Assembly (NCBI GenBank): GCA_029717555.1
Contig: JAMDHS010000069.1
Coordinates: 1-22,500 of the forward strand
Direction: 5' to 3'
Origin: Peribolospora baueri
Lineage: Eukaryota; Basidiomycota; Peribolosporomycetes; Peribolosporales; Peribolosporaceae
Length of the DNA: 22,500 nucleotides
The notes under the pieces: generated by a model
Told to the model about the DNA's origin: nothing
The model's input: the letters and a program-made list of their open reading frames with translations, nothing else
The model's database searches: none
Program-made: the position numbers and the translations under genes
Part shown: one piece after another, positions 1-9,041 of the stretch
Position numbering within the stretch: position 1 is the stretch's first letter
Layout of the letters: the number at the start of each line of letters is the position of its first letter

Positions 1-24
1 TTTTTTTTCATCTTTTGCACGCAG

Positions 25-3000
25 GTGTTCGCCATCCCCCCAACACCGGGCTTCTACCGCTATGTTCGCATCGACTTTCTGGAGCACTACGGATCCGAAT
101 ACTACTGCCCCGTCTCGCTCCTTCGCATTTACGGCCTCACGCACATGGACGACTATAAGCGAGAGCTTGAGGAGGAGGAGCAGAAAGCTAGGCTTGGTTT
201 GGAGATGGAGATGGGAGAGAGAGTAGAAGGTTCTGGAGAAGAGGGGGAGGGAGGTTTCGAGACGGAAGACCTAGCGAAGGTGGAAGACGGAAGGTTCGCG
301 GATCCATCTCAGGAGACGAAAGAGTCGGCAAGGACGGCCGATGTATCTCCCCCGGAAATCGGAGAAGACGAGCACGCGGCGGTCTTACGCCGGGAAGAAA
401 CGGCGATCTCTTTAGAGGCTGTGTCCTCGGGTGTTCAAACCGATGCTGGAGTCGCGTCGGCGATGTCCACCATTGACCGTAGCGAGGCGCCTGCATCTTC
501 CAATCAGGCCGCGTCTGAAGCCTCTTCACCTGTCACCACTTCCGGAACCTCCTCACAGACTGGAGGATCACAGACTGGACGAGCAGCGAGCAGCTCATCA
601 GGCTCTTTATTGGAAAGGGGGAATGCGATAACGACGGGGATGGCGACGGCGATACGGTCAGACGAGCTTCGGGAACGTCAGGATTTTTCTATACGCTCTG
701 GAGCTTCACTTGACTCTCCGAACAATTCGACACAGGTATCTCATCGCCCAACGGTTGCCACAACTGCCCCAAGCCCTCCGGAGTCTCGCTCGGCCACCAC
801 GAACGGGACTGACATGATTCCAAGCACCGCTAGTGCTCCCGCTACTAGCTTGTCCCTATCCACCACCAACGCTACTTCGCAGTCCAGGGCAGCCAACGGG
901 ACGTCAGCTGGGCAGATCGAACCGTCTTCACCCAATGTTTCCTCCAACGTTGCGGTAGCGACGACGACCGTCTCTTCTGGAAGCCGTTCGGTCTCCAAGA
1001 GTGAAGTCGGTTCTCTTTCTCAGAATTCATCTTCTACAGTGTACCGAGCGGATACAACATCATCACTCCATAGTGGGGCACGAACTCCAGGAAACGGCAC
1101 CACCGACGTCTCGATGACGAAGGATTCTGCCGGGTCTCGCGCTTCGTCTTCTCCCTCGTCAGCATCTTCGACAGGGTCGATGGCGTCGACGTCAATCCCT
1201 TCTCCGTCCGCCAGTGGCCGATCTGCTCAGCACGCCTCACCGAGCGTGGCCTCCAACCGGACGTCGCACATACCCTCCTCCACGCCATCCTACCACGCCC
1301 CACCACCACAACCTCCACCGCCGGTCGCTGCAGGCGCCACCTCTGGGGGTGAATCCATCTATCGCACGATAATGAAGCGCCTCACCTTCCTCGAGCAGAA
1401 TGCGACGCTTAGTCTGCAGTACATGGAGGAGCAGAGTCGGATGATGAGGGATGTGTTCATGAGATTGGAGAAGAGGCAGGAGAACCGAGTCGAGGAGATG
1501 TTGAAGGCCATGGAGGAGAGGGGCAGGAACGAAATAGAGGGACTGGTGGGTGGTTGCTCTCCCTCAGCAGCTGCGTTATCGTTTGCAATGCCCCCAGCTC
1601 ACTTTTCCGCCCCTCTCCTCCATTTTCGACCATCAGAAACGACGGCAGCAGCAGGACTTGCAACAAGCATTTTTCCAGCTCGATGTCCACCGGCAACAGA
1701 TGGAGCTGGAGCGACTCGCACTGCTTTCCCAAGTCCATGTTCTGGCTGATGAGGTGCGATGGTAGAAGTCTTTCGAGCGGCGACGGCGTGCTACGAGCAC
1801 CCGATCCCAGTTCACTCACAGATGTTCCTTTTCCTTTTATCATACCCTGGCCTCATGCCGCATCTGCAGGTTGTTCTGGAGAAAAGACTCGGTATTGCCC
1901 AGCTCATCCTCCTGCTCGCTCTGCTCGTGTTCATGATCCTCACGAGGGGATCCCGCGCAGCACCTTCCTTCATCCCGTACTTGCTGTCGAGGAGCGGCAT
2001 GGACCGCGCCGGAGCCGGCCCAACGTTGGGTAGCAGGAGTACGGCGGTGCCCACTCCGGCCACAAGTCCTGTCCGCGGTCGGTTCGAGGGGGACCGAAGC
2101 GTTCCGCACATGGGTACGATTCGCGATCTCTCTCCTCGCCCCCCACTGACGGGCTTTCCCCCTCGTCCCCTTTCCGGTGGCCTTTCACCCCAGCCTTCTT
2201 CAAACGAGCCCGCCTCTGCTCGGGGCGTGGCCAGCGGCGGTCGTGTCACGCACGTTACGCACGTCCGATCACCATCCACCGGCCGTGCGACTGCCCATCC
2301 ACAGGCGCATGCAGCTTCGGCAGCGAGCCCTCGCTTCGTCGGCCCTAAGGGCCATAAACACTCTGCGAGCTTCAGCTTTGGCGGTGGCGGTCTCTCAAAC
2401 TCTACGAGACTTTCCAAGCTGAACCCGCCTGGTCAGATCAAGATCGCGATTGCCAACACGCATACGTCCAAGTCCTTAGGCGCCGCCGTTCGACAGGTCA
2501 TCGTCGAGGACGCGTCGGATGGGGATGCGGGCAGTGATGAGGACCACCTCGTGACGCCCACTGCGATCGCTTCTCCTCCAGCGTGGCCCGCCGGCGTGCA
2601 CGCGCACGCTTCGTCGAAAAATTCTAGGAAAGGAGGGGGAGGCCGAGGGGCACGGGCGGCGACGAATGACGGAGAGCGGTCGTACGAAACGCCGCGTCGA
2701 TTGTGGACGTCTTCATCTTCGTCCGATTCTCGGCTCGGAGGAGTCGTCGGCGGCGCCCGGCGTCGCCGATCCCTTGTCGTGTCCCCTTCCATGTCTTCAC
2801 GCGTTCGCACGGACCACGATCGAGGTGAATCGGAGGCGGAGAGTCAGAGCCAGAGCTTTAGCGATGACGTCCATGGCGCGGTTGACGGCGACGGAGAGGA
2901 CAGCTCTGCGGCGGAGGCAGAGGCAGACGCTCTGGCGCGTCTGACGGATGAGGCGGCGGGCGAGGCGGACGAGGCGGCCGTGGAGGAGGAGATGGAGGGC

Positions 3001-3057
3001 TCGGCGGCGGCGCTGTCCGCTTCGGCGTCAGAGGTTGAGAGCGTACGATCACCATAA
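25..3057 (+). CDS. SLP1/SUCO-like SUN-domain ER membrane protein, 3' part (partial)
   Basis: Exons 25-1545, 1637-1753 and 1870-3057 (stop TAA); positions 1-24 are the T-rich end of an upstream intron ending in CAG, so the N-terminus lies outside the window. The visible 941 residues begin with the end of a SUN domain (FYRYVRIDFLEHYGSEYYCP, then SLLRIYGLT), the form seen in yeast Slp1 and animal SUCO/osteopotentia rather than nuclear-envelope SUN proteins. A Ser/Thr-rich low-complexity linker of about 390 residues follows, then a coiled coil (about 1345-1753, beginning SIYRTIMKRLTFLEQN) that crosses intron 1, and one membrane segment (LGIAQLILLLALLVFMILT, 1888-1944) directly after intron 2. In yeast, Slp1 works with Emp65 in the ER membrane to protect newly folded proteins; the same role is inferred here. 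The tail after the membrane segment is about 370 residues, basic then acidic, and looks disordered. It converges with the downstream minus-strand gene. Confidence 0.85.
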
Positions 3058-3355
3058 CGTCAGTATAGTCGTCGCACACCATTGCTCCCCCATCTTGAAT
3101 CTCTTTGCAACCATACCTGACACGTTGAATTCTAGCAACCATCCCATCGTAAACTCGTTACTACATCCATTCTCGTACGAGGTAGTTATATGAAAGGAGA
3201 AAGCAATTTCAATAGATATCGAAACGGATATCAGGATATGCACAGCGCACGAAACGAAGAATTCAAAACGACCGAATCGAAAGACACGAGACGCTGGCAG
3301 CAAGTGGCGTACGGGGGACGTTGTCGGGGTAGTTGGCAATTTCGAGTTACTGCCC
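3058..3355. other. Convergent intergenic stretch, shared 3' ends
   Basis: These 298 bases lie between the stop codons of the SLP1-like gene (+) and the Ppo gene (-). They are more AT-rich than the flanking coding sequence. I see no canonical AATAAA on either strand and no separate gene. The two 3' UTRs probably overlap here in antisense. The minus strand stays open through the whole stretch in the frame of Ppo exon 29. Confidence 0.6.
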
Positions 3356-6300
3356 TCATTCGACGTCGTACTGTGCGGGGATTGTTGGACGACGGACGGG
3401 TTTAGCGACAATGTCCGACTCTCAGCGGGCGGTCTCGACGCGACGCGAAAGGAACCTACCATGACGGCGAGGGAGGCGGGGAAAGGCGACTCCTGCGACG
3501 TGGCGGAGAGGTAGATGTGTGCTTTGCTTCCCGCAAGCTCCTCGGTGATGCGCGTGAAGTGGCCTGCCGCACCCGGGGCCCTGCGCAAGTTCTTGAGCTT
3601 GAAGACCTGGGCGCGGGCAACAAACATGCCAAAGGTGGACGAGGATGAGCGAGAACAGGGGACTCTCTCGTCTCCACGACAGGGGGACGGGACACTCACC
3701 TCCTTGAGAACAGCACGTATGGAAGTGCCGACGAGCTGTTGGCAGTCCAGCAAAGCCAAAGACCCGTCTAGTCAGCTTCCGGAGACAGGAGCGAATGGCC
3801 GCGCGCGCTTTACCCACCCGAGCACCCAAGCAATAGTGGACTGAAAGCGAGAAAGGAGAGGCGAACGACACGTGAGCAGAAAGAAACGGACAAGTAACGT
3901 GGTGGCCTTGACGTGACTTACGACCGTGACCGAGCTGACGAAGGAGAAAAAAAAAAAAGCGAAACAGCGTCGTCAGCGCGCCTCTTGGAGCTATACTGTC
4001 GCCTTTATACTCACGAGCATATAGCTGTTCTTCGGCCGCTTGGGATCGATCTTCTCGGGATTGGGGAAGACGGTCGGGTCCTGGACGGACGAATGCGCGC
4101 GCGCGCGCCAAAGATGATTGAACTCACCTGCTCAGCTCGAGGTTAGCATAGGACGAACGCTCACCATGTGTGCGTTTGAGGTCGAGATGAGGATCTTGTC
4201 GCCTTTCTTCAAGGACAGAGTGCGGTCGCCATCCCGGAACTCTGCGTCCTTGTTAAGGACGCGAGGGAGACCGAGGACGACGGGGCTAAGGCGAAGGCCT
4301 GGAGGGTCGTAATGAGCAGGAAGGACGGCAGAAAAAAGTGTATAGGGGCGGCGCGTCAGCTACGGTTGTGAGGCAAGACAAGAATTTAATTGCCCCACTC
4401 GCCTTCCCAGATGTAGCCAAGGAGCTCATCGTCGGCCTCCTTGGTGTCTTGGTGCGCCAGTTCGATGATACGGTTCTTCTCCGCCTCGTATTGGGGAGAG
4501 AGGTACAGGTCTACGAGGAGCGCGGACTACATGTCGAGACAAAGACCCTTGGCGTCAGTGAGGAACAGATGCTGATCCGAGATGCGCAAGAGAGACTGAC
4601 CTGCTGAGTGATGTTTCCAGCGATAGGAATCATGGATCCGATGCAGCTACGAGACGAGCGCAAGACGAGGTAAACAACGATCCTTCGCGCGTGGTTTGCC
4701 GACGCAATACTCACTCGCCCACCAAATCGCCGACAGACCTTCCGGACGCGAGAAGCGTGCGGTAGAAGGCGTGCGACTTCGAGCTCCCTCTGAAACGAAC
4801 GGGCAGAGAAGCAAAGGATGAGCTCATCTGCCGAATGGAAAACTTTCATCGCGTCACTCACTGCAAGCCCATTTTAGAGCCAAAGACGCCGGAGAGGCGG
4901 TTCTGCCGACGTGGAAAGCGCGGTCAATGTCAGCGGTCGAGAAGAGGCGGATGAAAGGAGACGCACCATGATGCCGCCGTTGGACTTGAGACGAGCCTCG
5001 ACGACGCCGCGGAGAACCTCTGAGCTCTTCATGGCGCCGTCGCGGAGAGCCCAGCTTGCCTTGGGCACCTGGTCGAAAGAGGTGTAGACGAAGAGGGCGA
5101 CGAGCATCAAGTGCAGCTCGGGCGGTGAAAGGAGGCCATGAGGCGTCTCGGCAGTCTTGAGGGGAATGCCGTACACGTCGGCGATGTACATGATGGGGAC
5201 GACGTTGCAGACGTCTCGAACGACGTCGAGGTACCTAGCGTTGGTCCCGGAGAAGTTGAAGCTCTTCTGTTTGATGAGGGTCGCCGACTTCTTGGCGTAG
5301 AAGTCGTTAAGGGGACCCTCGAAACTGGTCAAGCGGCGACCAAGGGGGGCGAAGGCGAAAACGTCACGAGGCGTTCCGCGCTCAAGCCAGCTTAGAATAA
5401 CCTTTCCACTCACCCAGGCGGGAAGAGACCGTTCTCGAGAACGGCCTTGGGGGGATCGTGACGAGGCTCGTCGTCGTAGCCGATGAGGAACTGAGATGGC
5501 GGAGGAAAGGAAAGAAGAAAAAATGTCAGGCGCAGGACGCGGAGCCACGTCGTTCCAAAGGTCACTCACTCCGTGACCGTTGGTGACTTTCCTGGAATGG
5601 CGAAAGCAGGCGGTGAGCGTCCAAAATGGGCCGACTAGAACTATGGAAAGGGGAGACTCACTTGATGTTCCCCTGATACTGAACTCCAAAGGTCTCCCTG
5701 TCCTCTGTTGGTGGAGGGCACGTCGAGTCGAAATGATTAGTCCAACAAGGCGTTTAAAGCCGAATCTCGCACGCATGAGCGACTCACCAAAGACTTTCTT
5801 GCAGCCGGCAAAGGTGTTTATTCCCACCATGGGCCTGGCCGAGACGGGGCGAACGGTGTCGTACAGCTGGATCTTCTTGTTCTTGGTCTGTGCGGACATG
5901 AAAGGACGGCTTCAGCGGCCGACGCAGCCCATATGCTTGTCCGAAACGTCGACGACTGACCAAGGCGTCCTGGATGGCTTGCGGCGTATAGAAGGGGAAG
6001 GTGGCGTACGTCGAATTGTACGGGTAGGCTTGGGGCAGAACGTTCATCATGATCTTGGTGAGCATGCCTCCGTAGCTGCCCGGGTACGGCGTCATCTGCT
6101 CAAAGCCCCAACTGGTGAGAGTGCCGACACCAAAGTCGGTGCTTAGGAAGCGGTCGCCACGGACGAGGGATACCGCATCGTCGAGAATAGCGCGTCCGAT
6201 GGTGTGGCCGGGGCAGACGCCGCTGCCGGGCATGGCAGGCTTGGCTTCTTCAGCGAGAAGACCGGGGTAAAGCTCGAGGTTGTCCTGCAGGCAACGCGGG

Positions 6301-9041
6301 GGGCATGGCGTCCAAATACGGATACATGAGCGGGCATCGTGGCCGACGAACACGACTACGGGAGCTCACCGGGTGTCCGTAGAGCTTTTCGGCCACAGCC
6401 GCGATCTCTGGGTCGCTGTTCCACTCGAGGAACGTGGAGAAGGGCTTGAGGTTGAGGTACTACGAGCGCAACAGAAGGGAAGACCGAGTGGCGTACGTCA
6501 ATGACCGGCCGGCGCGCGGTACGCTCGGATGAGGAGACTAAAGTCACCTTGCGCATTTCGTTCATCGTGCAGACGTTGAACGCCTCCCTGCAAGGACAAA
6601 GAGAAAGGAGAAGAGATTGGCCGGATGTGCGCTCCACAACCCAGACAAAGCGTTAAGTCACAAACACACCTAGCCTGCATCATGCCCATGATGTCGACAA
6701 TCTTGAACACGCCAGGCGAACCCCTGGCCTTGAAGGCGCCGGCTGGCTCGTCGGTGGCATTCTTGAGGATCTCTGCGAGAGCATCATCGTCGTATCGACC
6801 GTCGGGACCGCGCTGGAGACCGTGGATCTCCCATTCCTTCGGTTCTTTCTTCTCCAGCTCGGCCTCGGCCTTGGCGGCAACGGTGAAGAATTCGCGGGGA
6901 GTCAGAGTGGAGAGGTCACGGTCGGGGCTGAGTACGAAACGGGGAGCAATAGGAAGGAGGTGAGAATGGTTGTCCGAGGCGATACAATAAAGTAGGTGCG
7001 GACGACTCACAAGGTTTTACTGGGACGGGCGGAGGGTCACGAGCGAACGAAACGAGGTGGGCAACGTGAACGAGGCGAAAACAAGAAAGGACAAACGACC
7101 GCACATCGTGCTCGAGCTTAAACGGTCACACTCACGAGAAGAGCGCCTCGGTCCACTTCTCGTCGGCGACGCTCAGAGCAGCGTGCCAGCGGTAGAGGAC
7201 GTTGAACTCGCAAGAAACGACGTTGCCCTGTGGGTTCGCCGGTGCCGATGCGAAGGAAGACGAGTGAGCTTGAGCCGGGGAAGAGGTACGGACGGGAACG
7301 GGCGCCTCTCGTCGACTCACCGTGCCCCTAGGCAACCTCTGTCCGACGCCGGTCATAATCTCAGCGCCGAGCTGGAGGTTCCAGCTCGAATCGGCCCTGA
7401 CGGTGTTGAGGATGGCGGATACATAGTCGCGCAAGACGACAGAGGCGAAAAAGGCGACGTTGATGTTTCGCGAGAGCTGGAAGATGTCCTCGTCCTGCCA
7501 CTTCTTCTGTTCGTCCGTCAGCTTGGACAGGTCCGAGTTGTAGCGTCCGGACTCGTTGCTGTAGGGGGTGGAGTTGAAAAAGTGAGCAAAGTCGTACCTG
7601 GGGGCGGGGAGAGCATGCTCACGACTCACATCTGGAGCAACTTGTGGGCGATGTAGTTGTGCTGGAGGACGAAGGCTTCGTGAGCGGGCATCCGTTTCTG
7701 CTCGCGCCACGGCGGACGTTCCATGGCTCACGTTTCTGGAAAACATGATCAAGACGGCCGTGACGGCGGGGGGCATCATCATGATCCTGGAGGACGAGAT
7801 GACGTCGGGCCAGAGGAGGCCGTTCTCGAACGAGCGGACCTTGTTCTGCTCTTCCTGGTTGTTGCCATAGAGGGTGGAAAGGTCGACGTAGGAGGAGGTG
7901 TCGTTGATCCAGAATTTCTGAGTGCATAAGGGAAAGAGAGAGGGAAGCGGCGAGGGCGGCGTCAAGACCGGAGGAAGAGAGAGCTGACGGCGAGAGGATA
8001 GACGCACCTCGCGGTTCGTCTGGAAGCACTCGTGGATGACGAGGGTGGCGAATGCGAAGAAAAAGCTGGACAGGCCGCTCGGGTGGGGCACGAACTTGTC
8101 CCTCTAAGGTTGATGGGCCGTCCGCCCAAAGGGTGGTATTGTTGGGCTTATCAGCGCTCACTCACGGTCGACGTGCGCGTGCGTGAAGGAAAGAAGGCAA
8201 GGCCATGTTCGCGTGTCCGCTCACTCACCTTAAGGAGCGCATCAAAGATGACGCCGGGGTCGGGCAGGTTGGCTGGCCTAGCAACCGCAGCGAAGGGGAA
8301 CGGAAGTCTGAGTCAGTCATCCGACACACATCGAACGCTTAAGACGGAGCGCAAACGTGGACAGGCGGACGACTGACTTGGGCGTGCGGGGGGTCACGCT
8401 CCTGCTGTAGGAGGAGCCGGCCTTGCCGAGATCTGGAAGGTAAGGGTTGTTGCCACTGCCGTCGGCGGAATGGTAGCGGCCCTCGGGTCCGAGACGAGTG
8501 ATGGGGGGGTGGGGGAGGTCGTTCCAGAGGACCTGTATGGGGAAATGCGACGCCAAGGACGGGTGCAGGCCGACGACAGCAGAGGTCAGTGAAGGGGCGC
8601 GGTGAAAGGGGAGGACGAGCCAAACTCGCCCCGATGAATTTGTCCGAGAGCTCCTGGCTCGATGCAGAGTGCTCGGGCAAAGTCTGCAAGAGCGCTACGC
8701 CGTGCTCGAGCAAGAGCTTTCTGTCGTCGAGGGGTTTGCCGCTGGCCATGGTAGTGATGCCCTGAGCGACGGCGCGTCCATCGGCAAAGAGCCTTCCCTT
8801 CTCGGCCTGGTTGAGGAGGTCGGTGAGAAAGCCGGTGCGCTGGGTGTCGACGGTGGGCGCGGCGGCTTCGTCGTTGGTGAGGCCGTCGGGAGCGTCGGAA
8901 GGGGCTGCGCGGATCTTGCTGACGAGCTGAGAGGGAGAGACGGAGAGAAAGACGGGGGTCAAGTGAGCGGGACGCGAGGCGAGGGCAGGAGACGGAGCGA
9001 GGGTCGAGGTGACTGACCGTCCCGAACTTGGAGCCAGCCAT
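3356..9041 (-). CDS. ppo: Psi-factor-producing oxygenase (linoleate dioxygenase / hydroperoxide isomerase fusion)
   Basis: Thirty exons on the minus strand: 9041-9018, 8926-8630, 8532-8378, 8277-8229, 8103-8008, 7917-7732, 7661-7630, 7558-7321, 7227-7136, 7019-7011, 6927-6670, 6588-6549, 6459-6370, 6284-5961, 5887-5788, 5704-5662, 5591-5570, 5490-5414, 5324-4967, 4902-4862, 4789-4715, 4646-4601, 4526-4403, 4298-4165, 4080-4015, 3934-3922, 3840-3818, 3735-3700, 3606-3460, 3370-3356. Together they code 1069 residues, close to Aspergillus PpoA. The N-terminal heme dioxygenase (animal-peroxidase fold) shows a candidate distal His199 (LVIHECFQT), the SRNHNYIA motif and YRWH with catalytic Tyr371 and proximal His374. 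The C-terminal P450-like domain shows I-helix AGNITQQ (Asn880, Gln883), ExxR as E925-GLR and a heme-thiolate Cys1000 in HGLHYCLG. All expected residues are present, so an active enzyme making hydroperoxy- and possibly dihydroxy-fatty acids from linoleic or oleic acid is likely; these oxylipins act in development and signalling in ascomycetes. The ATG at 9041 follows a CT-rich leader. The exact diol product cannot be read from sequence. Confidence 0.93.
4299..4402 (-). other. GC-AG intron of the Ppo gene (intron 23)
   Basis: The exon ends TAC-ATC-TGG-GAA-G and the donor reads GCGAGT; the acceptor is CTCCAG. Splicing in phase 1 makes YIWEGLRLSP, which creates the P450 ExxR motif exactly. The overlapping GT donor (GTGGGG) gives a frame with an early stop. 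Confidence 0.82.
7011..7019 (-). other. 9-nt microexon of the Ppo gene (exon 10)
   Basis: The nine bases lie between an upstream acceptor (CCCAG, ending 7020) and a strong donor GTGAGT (starting 7010). They join phase 2 to phase 2 and, with the neighbouring bases, supply Ser-Lys-Thr plus the first two bases of Phe, giving ALFSKTFPDRD. With this exon the spacing from WTE to the FPxxD motif matches the family as I recall it (WTEDFFRDIFPGKD-like). Skipping it would also keep frame but lose three residues. Flanking introns are 116 and 83 nt. Confidence 0.75.
8533..8629 (-). other. GC-AG intron of the Ppo gene (intron 2)
   Basis: The exon ends ...Phe-Ile-Gly and the donor reads GCGAGT; the acceptor is ATACAG, followed by VLWNDLPHPP. 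Phase 0 to phase 0 is required. The nearest GT donor (8625-8624, GTTTGG) would leave phase 1 and break the frame, so the GC donor is the supported choice. Confidence 0.75.

Noticed and set aside
1546-1567. A 22-nt intron in the SLP1-like gene using the first AG (1566-1567)
   Set aside because: Too short to splice. The acceptor at 1635-1636 keeps the same frame with a 91-nt intron and continues the coiled coil.
7598-7629. A 32-nt intron at the end of Ppo exon 7 (acceptor CCCCAG at 7599-7598)
   Set aside because: It keeps frame but is far shorter than all other introns. The acceptor TACAG at 7559, with a CTCAC branch-like site, gives a 71-nt intron and the family sequence LLQINESGRY.
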